Assembly: GCA_040398465.1 (NCBI GenBank)
Contig: JBBAUA010000001.1
Coordinates: 1 to 64,000, forward strand
Reading direction: 5' to 3'
DNA from: UBA7672 sp040398465
GTDB taxonomy: Bacteria; Pseudomonadota; Alphaproteobacteria; Caulobacterales; Hyphomonadaceae
Length of the DNA stretch: 64,000 nt
Under the pieces are notes generated by a model that ran no database searches, was not told the DNA's origin, and saw only the letters and a program-made list of their open reading frames with translations. Every line of letters begins with the position of its first letter. The stretch's first letter is position 1. The position numbers were made by a program, and so were the translations under genes. This document shows, one piece after another, positions 35,990 through 44,869 of the stretch.

Positions 35990-37216
35990 ATGGATTTCAA
36001 TGACGCTCCCGAAGAAGCCGCCTTCCGCGCCGAAGCGCGCAGCTGGCTCGAGAAAACGCTCGGAACGCCCAACGCGAAGGCGAGCCTTCGCGTGGAGGGG
36101 GCCGAGGCCTTGAAGGCCGCGAAGGACTACCAGAAGAAGAAGGCCGAAGCGGGCTATGCCGGGCTCACCTGGCGCAAGGAAGTTGGCGGGCGCGAACTGC
36201 CCCCGATCTTCTCCGTGATCTTCGGGCAGGAAGAGCAGAAATTCCAGGCGCCGACTGGCCCCTTCGCGATCGGCCTTGGCATGTGCATTCCAACGGTCAT
36301 CGCGTTTCATTCAGCAGAGGGCATCAAGCGCTATGTCGCCCCTGCGCTGCGCGGCGAGGAAATCTGGTGCCAACTGTTCTCCGAACCCAGCGCGGGCTCG
36401 GATGTCGCTGGGCTCAAGACGCGTGCGGTCAAGGATGGCAATGACTGGGTCGTCAACGGTCAGAAGGTCTGGACGTCAGGCGCGCACTATTCCGACTACG
36501 GGATCCTCCTGGCGCGCACGAACCCCGAGAAGGAAAAGCACAAGGGCCTCACCATGTTCGTCGTGAACATGAAGGCGCCTGGGGTAGATGTCCGCCCGAT
36601 CCACCAGATGTCTGGCGGATCGAACTTCAACGAAGTCTATTTCAACGACGTACGGATTTCCGACTCCGAACGCCTCGGCGAGGTCGGCAATGGCTGGAAC
36701 GTTGCGCTCGTTACGCTGATGAATGAGCGGCTTGCCGTGGGCGGGTCGTCCGGGCCGGAGTACGCGGAAATCCTGGAGCTTGCACGCAACACGCCGTCGC
36801 CCTCAGGCAAGGGCACGCTCCTGCAGGATCAAGCCTTCCGCGAAAAGCTGGCCAGCTGGTATGTAAGCGCCGAGGGCTATACGCTCGGGAAGTACCGCAC
36901 CATGACTGCGCTCTCGAAGGGGCAGACCCCGGGCCCCGAAAGCTCGATAGGCAAGATCCTGAACGCCAACCGGATGCAGGATATCGGCAACGCCGCCATC
37001 GAGGCCGAAGATCATTTCGGGATCATCAGCGATCCGGCGCTCGCGCCGATGCAGGGCGCTTTCCACAACGCCTACATGTGGGCGCCCGGACTGCGCATTG
37101 CAGGCGGCACTGACGAAATCCTGCGCAACATCATCGCAGAGCGCGTGCTTGGACTTCCGCAGGATGTACGCGTGGACAAAGGGGTCGCGTACAAGGACTT
37201 GCCCACTGGAAGGTAG
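35990..37216 (+). CDS. Acyl-CoA dehydrogenase (second of a tandem pair)
   Basis: The 408-residue enzyme follows an AGGGAGA ribosome site. It has a complete FAD/acyl-CoA signature, WCQLFSEPSAGSDVAGLKTR, and the C-terminal LRIAGGTDEILRNIIAERVL, more canonical than in the gene before it. The tandem order of a weaker and a stronger dehydrogenase is typical of heterotetrameric alpha2beta2 enzymes acting on branched or polycyclic acyl-CoAs. It is the last gene of the P450/ligase group; 146 bp with no gene separate it from the mfd-like gene. Confidence 0.93.
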   Translation: MDFNDAPEEAAFRAEARSWLEKTLGTPNAKASLRVEGAEALKAAKDYQKKKAEAGYAGLTWRKEVGGRELPPIFSVIFGQEEQKFQAPTGPFAIGLGMCIPTVIAFHSAEGIKRYVAPALRGEEIWCQLFSEPSAGSDVAGLKTRAVKDGNDWVVNGQKVWTSGAHYSDYGILLARTNPEKEKHKGLTMFVVNMKAPGVDVRPIHQMSGGSNFNEVYFNDVRISDSERLGEVGNGWNVALVTLMNERLAVGGSSGPEYAEILELARNTPSPSGKGTLLQDQAFREKLASWYVSAEGYTLGKYRTMTALSKGQTPGPESSIGKILNANRMQDIGNAAIEAEDHFGIISDPALAPMQGAFHNAYMWAPGLRIAGGTDEILRNIIAERVLGLPQDVRVDKGVAYKDLPTGR

Positions 37217-37362
37217 GGTTCGTCCTGCGCGTTCATGTGTGAAAGCGGCAAACGCAGCTTGACAGCGAAGGCGCAGCCCGCTGTGCGCCCGCGCCTGAAA
37301 GCTATGGCTTGCGCCGGACTCACGATGCGCTAGTCAGGCGCTCCTTCCAAAAGGGATTCGTC

Positions 37363-40300
37363 ATGGCCGATGGGCCTGCTTCAAAGGCACAGGTTGTCGT
37401 TGCGCGCGCGGAATGCGCGATCGGCGTTGCGGTCGTGCGCATTGCGGAGGCGCTCAACAGGAAGAATGTGCTGGCGATCATCTCGAGTGATTACCGTGCC
37501 CGCGACGTTTACGCGGCGCTCCAAGGGGCCGTGCCGAAGGCCGAAATCGTCTTCTTTCCCCCCAGTGACGCATTGCCCGGCGACACCCAACCTCCCACGC
37601 CCGCAAACACTGGCGTGCGCCTTGCGGCGTTAAGGCGAAGCCGCGAACTGGCCCGCGCGAAGGCGCGCAAGGTCGTGTGTGTCACCACAGCCGAGGCTGC
37701 GAGCGAAATGCTGCCGAAGCCCGGCACTTTCGATGGTCCACTTACACGCTTCTCTGAAGGTGGCCGCCTCGACGCGGACGCCTTCCGAAAAGTCGTCAGC
37801 AGCATCGGTTACTTCGAAGACGATCGCGTCGATGAGCCGGCCGAATTTGCCATGCGCGGCCGAGTCATCGACATCTTCCCGGCCAATGCCGAGCGGCCCG
37901 TCCGCATCGAGCTGTCCGGCGGCGTCATCCAGCGCATTCGGGAGTTTGACTCTGTGAGCCAGCGTGGCAAGCGCGATTTGCCTCACATCGATTTTGGCGG
38001 CGCCGCCTGGCCCGTTCTGCTGGGCCGCAGCAACACGCTGTTTGACTATTTTCCCGACGCACTGATTGCGATCGATCCAGGCGCCGTTGCGGAGCGCACG
38101 CGCTACCTTAGCCTTGCCTCGGATTCCATTCAGGGTGTGCGCCGCAAAAACTCGCCCGCAATACAGAACATTGTGCAGCAAGCGACCTGGGACGCCGCCA
38201 CGAAGAAGCGCAGTGCGATCGACCTGTCGGCTGGCGTCGATGAACGGACGATCCGCTTCTCCGCCAATTCCGATCCCGTAAAGGCCATGAACGCGGAGAT
38301 CGCGGCGGCCTTCAAGGACAAGGCGCGCATCGTCATCGCCGGCTCAGACCACGACCTGCGTTTCATCAAGAAGCGCCTGCCGCGCAAGCTGGCGCAAGGT
38401 GCGCGGCCCATCCCGAGCTGGAACGAGGCGGACAGCGGATGGCTGAACCGCATCAAGTTACTGGATATGCGGCTGCAGCTCAGCTGGCGCGAACAGAAGC
38501 GCCTCGTGATCTCCGCCCGGGAAGTCCTCGGCAGCAATGCAGGGCTTGCGGCGGCCGCTGGCGACAATGGCGAGCACCTGCTGGAAATCGGTGACGTCTG
38601 CGTCGGCGACGTGGTCATCCACGAAGACCACGGGATCGCCGTCATCGCCGGTCTGAGCCGTCCGTCGGGATCGAGCGCAGTCGTCGAGGCGATCGAGCTC
38701 GAGTACGCCGGCGGTGCGCGGCGTCTTGTGCCGGTGGAAGAAGCCGACCGCATCTGGCGCTATGGCGCGGATCGGACTGCCGTGACGCTTGACGGGCTGG
38801 ATGGCGCGAGCTGGCGGAAGCGCCGCCTCGTCATCGATAAGGCCATGACGGATACCGCAGCTGACATGACGCGGCTGGCGAAGGAGAACGCGAAACGGAA
38901 GGGCGTGAAGATCGAGCCCGATCCGGGCGCCTATGCGGATTTCGTTACGGGGTTTCCGTTCTCCGAAACGCCGGACCAGACGCGGGCGATCAACGCTGTC
39001 AGGGATGATCTCGCCTCTGGAAAGCCTATGGACCGGCTTGTCGTCGGCGATGTCGGCTATGGCAAGACAGAGGTTGCCCTGCGGGCGGCCGCCCTGGTTG
39101 CGCTGGCAGGCAAGCAGGTTGTGATTTCGGCGCCGACAACAGTACTGGTGCGGCAGCACTTTGAGACATTCAAGCTGCGCTTCGAGCGGACAGGTCTGAA
39201 AGTCGCCTCTCTGTCACGCCTCTCGGACGCCGCGGATCGCAAGCGCGTAAAGGCGGGGCTGGCGGATGGATCGATCTCGGTCGTCGTCGGAACTGGCGCG
39301 GTGGCGTCCGAGAATGTCGAGTATGCCAAACTCGCGCTGGTCGTCATCGACGAGGAGCAGCGCTTCGGCGCAGCGGACAAGGCGAAGTTGCGTGACCTCG
39401 CCGGAGCGAGCGGCCATCTGCTGAGCCTCACCGCCACCCCGATTCCGCGCACCCTGCAGAACGCGCTGCTCGGTCTAAAGCAGATGTCGGTCATCGCGAC
39501 GCCTCCCGCGCGCCGTCAACCGATCCGCACGCTGGCAGGCACGTTCGACGAACACCAGGTGCGTACCGCGTTGTTGCGCGAGAAGGACAGGGGCGGGCAG
39601 AGCTTCGTCGTCGTGCCCCGCATCCAGGATATCGCGGCGATGGAAGCGACGCTGCAGCGACTGACGCCGGACCTGGAGCTTCTGAAGGCGCACGGCGAGA
39701 TGCCTGCCGCGGAGATCGACACATCCATGGTCCGCTTCGCAGGCGGGCTCGGCGATGTTTTGCTGGCAACCAACATCATCGAGGCCGGGCTCGACGTGCC
39801 CCGTGCGAACACGATGATCATCTGGCGTGCTGATCGCTTCGGTCTGGCCCAGCTACACCAGTTGCGTGGTCGCGTGGGGCGCGGCAACCGGCGCGGCCAT
39901 ATCCTGCTGACCACAGAGCCCGGAATGTCGCTCACCGAAGCGACACGCAAGCGGTTGCGGACACTCGAATCGCTCGACCGGCTCGGCGCCGGTTTCGCGA
40001 TCAGCGCGCGCGATCTCGACATCCGTGGCGCCGGCGACCTGGTCGGCGATGCGCAGAGCGGCCACATGAAGCTGATCGGCATCGATCTCTATCAGCACCT
40101 GCTGGAGCGCGCAGTGCGCGAGGCGCAGGGCGAAACGCTGGAGCGCTGGACGCCCGTGATCAACCTGGGCATCAACGGCCGCATTCCGGCAGACTGGATC
40201 CCGGAGGCGGACTCGCGGCTGTCGCTTTACCTGCGTCTGGCGCGTCTGACATCACGCCAAGAACAGAACGCCTTCGAGGAAGAACTGATCGACCGCTTCG

Positions 40301-40572
40301 GCGAAGAGCCCGAGGATGCGTCTATCCTGCTGCGCATCGCCAATGTGCGGACGCTGGCGCGGGTCGCACATATCGCGAAGGTCGATGGCGGGCCGACGGC
40401 GATCGCCTTCACGCCGCGGGTTGAGCCGACGAAGAAGGCGGTCGCCGAGGCGGGACTGGTGGCGCGCAACGGCCGTCTGATCCTGGAGGAGGCCATCCCG
40501 GGCCCTCCCGAGCGCCTCGCGCGCGTCGAAGAGGTGCTGGGCCAGCTTGCGGGCGGGCGAAAGCGGGCCTGA
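37363..40572 (+). CDS. Mfd-like transcription-repair coupling helicase, divergent
   Basis: ATG 37363 gives 1069 residues, slightly shorter than canonical Mfd (about 1150). Order: a UvrB-like N-terminal part, a CarD/RNA-polymerase-interaction domain (about 405-480; VGDVVIHEDHGIAVIAGLS), two RecA-like helicase lobes with Walker A GDVGYGKTEVA near 561-572 and DEEQ near 663, motif VI LHQLRGRVGRGNRRGH, and a C-terminal TRCF domain (about 940-1030). Several signature segments differ from housekeeping Mfd: the usual GTHxLL is GTGAVA, and the DEEQ is followed by RFGAADKAKL. It may be an Mfd paralogue. If no other mfd exists in the genome, it is the housekeeping copy. Confidence 0.85.
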   Translation: MADGPASKAQVVVARAECAIGVAVVRIAEALNRKNVLAIISSDYRARDVYAALQGAVPKAEIVFFPPSDALPGDTQPPTPANTGVRLAALRRSRELARAKARKVVCVTTAEAASEMLPKPGTFDGPLTRFSEGGRLDADAFRKVVSSIGYFEDDRVDEPAEFAMRGRVIDIFPANAERPVRIELSGGVIQRIREFDSVSQRGKRDLPHIDFGGAAWPVLLGRSNTLFDYFPDALIAIDPGAVAERTRYLSLASDSIQGVRRKNSPAIQNIVQQATWDAATKKRSAIDLSAGVDERTIRFSANSDPVKAMNAEIAAAFKDKARIVIAGSDHDLRFIKKRLPRKLAQGARPIPSWNEADSGWLNRIKLLDMRLQLSWREQKRLVISAREVLGSNAGLAAAAGDNGEHLLEIGDVCVGDVVIHEDHGIAVIAGLSRPSGSSAVVEAIELEYAGGARRLVPVEEADRIWRYGADRTAVTLDGLDGASWRKRRLVIDKAMTDTAADMTRLAKENAKRKGVKIEPDPGAYADFVTGFPFSETPDQTRAINAVRDDLASGKPMDRLVVGDVGYGKTEVALRAAALVALAGKQVVISAPTTVLVRQHFETFKLRFERTGLKVASLSRLSDAADRKRVKAGLADGSISVVVGTGAVASENVEYAKLALVVIDEEQRFGAADKAKLRDLAGASGHLLSLTATPIPRTLQNALLGLKQMSVIATPPARRQPIRTLAGTFDEHQVRTALLREKDRGGQSFVVVPRIQDIAAMEATLQRLTPDLELLKAHGEMPAAEIDTSMVRFAGGLGDVLLATNIIEAGLDVPRANTMIIWRADRFGLAQLHQLRGRVGRGNRRGHILLTTEPGMSLTEATRKRLRTLESLDRLGAGFAISARDLDIRGAGDLVGDAQSGHMKLIGIDLYQHLLERAVREAQGETLERWTPVINLGINGRIPADWIPEADSRLSLYLRLARLTSRQEQNAFEEELIDRFGEEPEDASILLRIANVRTLARVAHIAKVDGGPTAIAFTPRVEPTKKAVAEAGLVARNGRLILEEAIPGPPERLARVEEVLGQLAGGRKRA

Positions 40573-40660
40573 TCCGGCCATTCATTGATTGACTTGGAAC
40601 CACTTGCGGCCAGCGCGCGCGGGGGACCGATATCAATCTATCGAGGCGGGAAACGCCTAG

Positions 40661-40825
40661 GCTTCGAAGGTTCTGTTCATGACCGGCTATGCGGCGGAGG
40701 CGGCGGTGCGCAGCGAGTTACAAGGAACAGGAACGGACATGCTGACCAAGCCTATCACGCTTGGGAATCTGACGAACAAAATCCAGCAGATGTTCTTCCT
40801 CGACGAAGCCGACAGAGGCGCCTGA
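40661..40825 (+). pseudogene. C-terminal fragment of a response-regulator receiver domain
   Basis: Between an in-frame TAG (40658-40660) and a TGA (40823-40825) the frame reads ASKVLFMTGYAAEAAVRSEL then QGTGTDMLTKPITLGNLTNK. That is the beta4-alpha4-beta5-alpha5 half of a receiver domain, with the conserved Thr of MTGYA and the Lys of LTKPI. The phospho-acceptor Asp and everything before it are gone. It most resembles the receivers at the ends of hybrid histidine kinases. An ATG at 40679 could give 48 residues, but no working receiver. Confidence 0.7.
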
Positions 40826-40831
40826 AGGGAT

Positions 40832-41710
40832 TCAGACCTGCTCGGCGTTTTGGCGCATCCGCGCCAGCCTGATGCCGCCATCCATTGCGTCGGCCGCCGG
40901 ATTTGTCAGGCGAGCAGCCGTGCTCTCGGGGATGTAGGGACGAATGAATTCGACCAGGCCGCCGACAAGCGCCACGCGTGGCGCTCCACGATCCAGCACG
41001 GCTTCGGCAAGGCCGGCGATATGCACGGCGGCGTCCCGCAGGAGGTTGCTGGCGGCGGGCTCCCCGGCGGCCGCGTGCTTGATGACGATCGCTGCGAAGG
41101 CGGCATAGTCGGTGGCGTTGGCAGTCTCTGACCACCGGATGACGACGGCGGGATCGGACGAGAACCGTTCGAGGATTTCCTCAGCGAAAGCCGTCTGCTT
41201 TGCGCGCCCGTCGAGCGTGCGGAGCGAGTAGCGGATGGCATTAAGGCCGATATGCGCGCCGCTGCCTTCATCAGACACCGGGAAGCCATATCCGCCGACG
41301 CGGATGGTCTTGCCCTTATAGGTGATCCCGATGCTCCCGGTGCCGCACACGACAATCCCGCCTTCGTCGCCACCGAACGCGCCGAGCCACGCGAGATAGC
41401 CATCGCCCTCGAACCAGGCTTTGGCGAATGGATGCTGCCAGGACTCCAGCGCCTGACGTGCGCCGAGATGGCCCGTGCCCGCAAGGCCGATGCCTGCATA
41501 GGTCCGCGCGAGCGCGTCTTCGCCGAGACCGGCCTGCGAAAGCGCCTGAGCCGTCGCCGCAAGGATCGACGCGCTGGCGGCCTGGATGCCGAAGCGCATG
41601 GTGGCGGGTCCGGAAACGCCTTCGCCCAGCGTGCGGCCATTGGCGCTCGCCAGCCGCGCGCGGCACCGCGTTCCGCCGCCATCCACGCCGAGGAAAAGCG
41701 TTTCCGCCAT
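40832..41710 (-). CDS. N-acetylglucosamine kinase (BadF/BadG ASKHA family)
   Basis: The 292-residue sugar kinase starts with the phosphate-1 motif FLGVDGGGTRCRARL and continues with adenosine and connect motifs of the BadF/BadG/BcrA fold (VVCGTGSIGITYKG, GGYGFPVSDEGSGAHIGL). It phosphorylates GlcNAc, or related recycled amino sugars, in the cytoplasm. It is divergent from murQ with 64 bp between, so the two probably share a regulatory region. Downstream steps (nagA and an isomerase/deaminase) are encoded nearby, completing an amino-sugar salvage route. Confidence 0.9.
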   Translation of the reverse strand: MAETLFLGVDGGGTRCRARLASANGRTLGEGVSGPATMRFGIQAASASILAATAQALSQAGLGEDALARTYAGIGLAGTGHLGARQALESWQHPFAKAWFEGDGYLAWLGAFGGDEGGIVVCGTGSIGITYKGKTIRVGGYGFPVSDEGSGAHIGLNAIRYSLRTLDGRAKQTAFAEEILERFSSDPAVVIRWSETANATDYAAFAAIVIKHAAAGEPAASNLLRDAAVHIAGLAEAVLDRGAPRVALVGGLVEFIRPYIPESTAARLTNPAADAMDGGIRLARMRQNAEQV

Positions 41711-41774
41711 TGCGCATGTCTATCGTGGTTCGCGCGCCATTCAATGCGCGACGTTTCCGTGAGATACCCCGCGC

Positions 41775-42662
41775 ATGAGCACCGAAGATCTCAGCCCGCG
41801 CTATCTCGACCTCGACCGGCTTTCCGCCATCGAGCAGGTTGGACTCTTGCACGAGAGCCAGGCTGAAGCCATCGCAGCAGTTCAGCCAGCCTTGCCCGCG
41901 ATCGCAGCTGCCGTTGAGGCGGCGGCTCAACGGTTGAGACGGGGAGGCCGGCTGGTCTATTGTGGCGCCGGGACATCGGCGCGGATCGGGGTCCAGGACG
42001 GTGCGGAACTCCGGCCGACGTTCAGCTGGCCGGCGGACAAGGTAGCGTTCGTAATTGCGGGCGGCGAGAAGGCCCTGCTTCGTGCGGTTGAGAACGCCGA
42101 GGACTCAGGCGAGGACGGCGCCGACCAGATCGCAAAGCTCGGAGTCGGACCGGATGACGTGGTGCTGGGCATCGCGGCCAGCGGCAACACGCCTTTCACG
42201 GTGGCGGCTGTGGAGACAGCCCGCCGGCTGGGTGCGCTGACGATCGGGGTCGCAAACAATGCCGGGTCGAGGCTCCTCGCAGAATCCGAGCACCCCATCT
42301 TTGTCGACACCGGCCCCGAAGCTGTCGCTGGCTCAACACGCCTGAAGGCAGGCACGGCGCAGAAAATTGTACTCAACCTGTTCTCGACCGCGGTGATGAT
42401 CCAGCTGGGCCGGGTCTATGCCGGCCTGATGGTGGAGATGCAGCCCACAAACGCCAAGTTGCGGCAACGTGCCGAGCAGATGGTCGTGAAGCTGACCGGG
42501 TGCGACGCCGCCATCGCTGCGCACGCACTGGCGCGAAGCGGCGGCAAGGTGAAGCTCGCAGTTCTGGTCGTGGCTGGCGTTGACGTCGCCGGCGCTGGGA
42601 CGCTGCTTGACCGGAGTGGCGGAAGCCTGCGCGCAGCACTCGCCACGGTGCGCGGCGACTAG
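41775..42662 (+). CDS. murQ: N-acetylmuramic acid 6-phosphate etherase
   Basis: The 295-residue SIS-domain enzyme cleaves the lactyl ether of MurNAc-6-P to GlcNAc-6-P and lactate during cell-wall recycling. It shows the MurQ signatures LVYCGAGTSARIGVQDGAEL, IAASGNTPFTVAAVETARRL, GSTRLKAGTAQKIVLN and MVEMQPTNAKLRQRAEQM. Its 3' end overlaps that of the convergent nagA by 4 bp. No murP or MurNAc PTS is present here, so the MurNAc-6-P must come from another importer plus kinase, possibly anhMurNAc kinase elsewhere. Confidence 0.97.
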   Translation: MSTEDLSPRYLDLDRLSAIEQVGLLHESQAEAIAAVQPALPAIAAAVEAAAQRLRRGGRLVYCGAGTSARIGVQDGAELRPTFSWPADKVAFVIAGGEKALLRAVENAEDSGEDGADQIAKLGVGPDDVVLGIAASGNTPFTVAAVETARRLGALTIGVANNAGSRLLAESEHPIFVDTGPEAVAGSTRLKAGTAQKIVLNLFSTAVMIQLGRVYAGLMVEMQPTNAKLRQRAEQMVVKLTGCDAAIAAHALARSGGKVKLAVLVVAGVDVAGAGTLLDRSGGSLRAALATVRGD

Positions 42663-43780
42663 GCAACCTCAGCGCCGCCGATCCATACCTTGTGAACAGT
42701 TAGCGCATCGCTGAAAAGCACGACATCCGCGCGGGCGCCGGGCGCAATCCGGCCATGACTCCCGCCGACACCGAGAAACGCGGACGGGCTCAGGCTTGCC
42801 ATGCGCAAGGCCTCGTCCGCTGTTGCGTTCAACATGGTCGTCGCATTGCGCGTGGCCTCCGCCAGATCGAGGTGTGCCCCGGCCAGCGTACCGGCTTCCG
42901 TTCTGAGAGCGCCGCCTGACACCGCGATGCGCTCGCCGAACAGGGACATCGACGCGTCCTTTGCGCCCACCGTCGCCATGGCGTCGGAAACGAGCATGAG
43001 CTTGTCGGTCGACTTCGCTGCGAAGGCAGCCCTTGCAGACACAGGATGCACATGGATGCCGTCGAGAATGAGCCCCGCCCATGTCTGGCGCTCCGCCAGT
43101 GCAACGCCGACCACGCCGGGATTGCGTCCTTCGAGCGGGGGCATGCCGTTGAAGAGGTGGGTGAAGCCCGTGACGCCCGCCGCGATCAGCGCCTCGATGT
43201 CCGCGTGGGGCGCTGCTGTGTGCCCGATGCTGACTGTGACGCCTGCGGCCGCCAATCTTCGAACATCATCCGGCGAGGCGTGCTCCGACGAGAGCGTCAC
43301 GAGGACGGGAAACGGCCGCCTCTGCGCGACGAGGGCCAGATCTTCGGCATCCATCGCACGAAGATAGCGCTGCGGATGGACACCGCGACGCGGCTCGGAA
43401 AGCCAAGGCCCTTCGAGATGAAGGCCGAGCAGGCCGGGCATCCCCTCGCGAATGCCTTGGTTCACAGCGTCGATGGCGGCTGCAATCTTACCGCGCTCAT
43501 CCGAAATCAGCGTCGCCATCAGGGCGGTGACGCCCAGCCGGGCGTGAGCCTGCGTGATCGTGCGCAGTGAATCGACCGTGGGCGCATCGTTGAACATTAC
43601 GCCGCCGCCACCATTGACCTGAATGTCCACAAGCCCCGGCGCAAGCAGGCCTTCCAGTAACGTCGCACCGGGCTGGATGCCGGCCGATATGTGCGTGATC
43701 ACGCCGCCTTCGATCTGCACGGTCGCGCCGACGAGCATCTCGGCGCCGGTGAACACGCGTGTGGCGGCGAGCTTCAGCAC
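42659..43780 (-). CDS. nagA: N-acetylglucosamine-6-phosphate deacetylase
   Basis: The 373-residue amidohydrolase starts with GTG 43780, one base after the upstream gene's stop. Motifs are the lid and metal-binding residues LGLHLEGPWLSEPRRGVHPQ, SIGHTAAPH, FTHLFNGMPPLEGRNPGVVG and the catalytic Asp in LMLVSDAMATVG. It converts GlcNAc-6-P (from MurQ or the kinase) to GlcN-6-P and acetate in the cytoplasm. It is tightly coupled to the SIS-domain protein gene, which encodes the next step. Confidence 0.96.
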   Translation of the reverse strand: MLKLAATRVFTGAEMLVGATVQIEGGVITHISAGIQPGATLLEGLLAPGLVDIQVNGGGGVMFNDAPTVDSLRTITQAHARLGVTALMATLISDERGKIAAAIDAVNQGIREGMPGLLGLHLEGPWLSEPRRGVHPQRYLRAMDAEDLALVAQRRPFPVLVTLSSEHASPDDVRRLAAAGVTVSIGHTAAPHADIEALIAAGVTGFTHLFNGMPPLEGRNPGVVGVALAERQTWAGLILDGIHVHPVSARAAFAAKSTDKLMLVSDAMATVGAKDASMSLFGERIAVSGGALRTEAGTLAGAHLDLAEATRNATTMLNATADEALRMASLSPSAFLGVGGSHGRIAPGARADVVLFSDALTVHKVWIGGAEVA

Positions 43781-43781
43781 G

Positions 43782-44807
43782 TCAGCGGGTCTCCGTGATC
43801 TTGCTCAACATGGGCGGCCGATCCGGTGAGCGGCCACGGCGAAGCGCGGCGGCGTTCGCGAACAGGTAGAAGCGCGCGAGCATGGCGATCAGCTCAAGCA
43901 CGGGTTCCTCGTCGGCCGTGGTGTGGACCCCGGGCAGGCCGGTGTCTGGAGAGATCAGCAGCACCGAAGCACCTTGTTGCAAGAGGTCGGCCGCGAGCGT
44001 CTTGAGCCCCGGGAACGCCGCATCGCGCTGGGCGAAGATGATCGCACGCAGCGACGGTCCTGCGAGCGCGTAGGGTCCATGGCGGATTTCTGCGGCGCTG
44101 ATCGACTCCGCGTGAAGCCCGCTCGTCTCTTTCAGTTTGAGCGCAGCTTCCGCGGCGATGGCGAGCCCCGGTCCGCGCCCGACGACATAGACCGGGCCAT
44201 GGCCGTCGAGAAATCCATCGGCGGATGACCAGTCTGCGGCTATCGCTTTCTCCAGGACTGATGCAGCGCGGCCAAAGGCTGCGCTCATGCCCGACCCCGG
44301 GCGCCAATGGCCGACAAGGCCAAGCACCAGCGTCATCGCCGCGATGCAGGACTTTGTCGCGGCGACGCTTGTCTCCGGCCCCGCCATCAGCGGCAGCGTG
44401 ACATCAACGGCCGTTGTCAGCGGCGATGTGACATCGTTGACCATCGCGACGCGCAGTACGTCCGGGCCCGTGGCCGCGCGACAGAATTCGACGAGGTCAG
44501 GGCTGCGGCCCGATTGCGAAATGGCAAGCACCAGAGCCTTCTCAAGCTTCAGTTTTGCGCCATAGATCGAATGTACGGACGGGGCCACGGAAACGGTGGG
44601 CAGGTTGAGGCGCGTCTCGAACACGTATTTTGCCAGCAGCGCCGCAGCATCCGAACTCCCGCGCCCGGCGGCAAGGATCAGGCGAGGCTCCAGTGCGCGC
44701 AGCCGGGCGCCGAGGTCGGCAAGCTGTCCACTGCATGCGTCGGCCAGCCGCGCCGCGACAGCCGGGGCTTCTCGCGTCTCGCGCTCCATGAGTGTCATGT
44801 CGGTCAT
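43782..44807 (-). CDS. Double-SIS sugar-phosphate isomerase, probable glucosamine-6-phosphate deaminase (NagB-II type)
   Basis: The 341-residue protein has two SIS domains like the isomerase half of GlmS: ILAAGRGSSDAAALLAKYVF, VLAISQSGRSPDLVEFC, and YVVGRGPGLAIAAEAALKLK with ETSGLHAESISAAEIRHGP. It lacks the N-terminal glutaminase domain, so it should deaminate and isomerise GlcN-6-P to fructose-6-P, not make it. This is the non-orthologous replacement for NagB common in alphaproteobacteria. It precedes nagA in the operon. No GntR-type regulator was found next to it. Confidence 0.9.
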   Translation of the reverse strand: MTDMTLMERETREAPAVAARLADACSGQLADLGARLRALEPRLILAAGRGSSDAAALLAKYVFETRLNLPTVSVAPSVHSIYGAKLKLEKALVLAISQSGRSPDLVEFCRAATGPDVLRVAMVNDVTSPLTTAVDVTLPLMAGPETSVAATKSCIAAMTLVLGLVGHWRPGSGMSAAFGRAASVLEKAIAADWSSADGFLDGHGPVYVVGRGPGLAIAAEAALKLKETSGLHAESISAAEIRHGPYALAGPSLRAIIFAQRDAAFPGLKTLAADLLQQGASVLLISPDTGLPGVHTTADEEPVLELIAMLARFYLFANAAALRRGRSPDRPPMLSKITETR

Positions 44808-44869
44808 CTGACGAGAGAATGGACCAATCCGGGCAAGCCGACAAATCCTCGTCTGCGCGGCCCGCGCCG

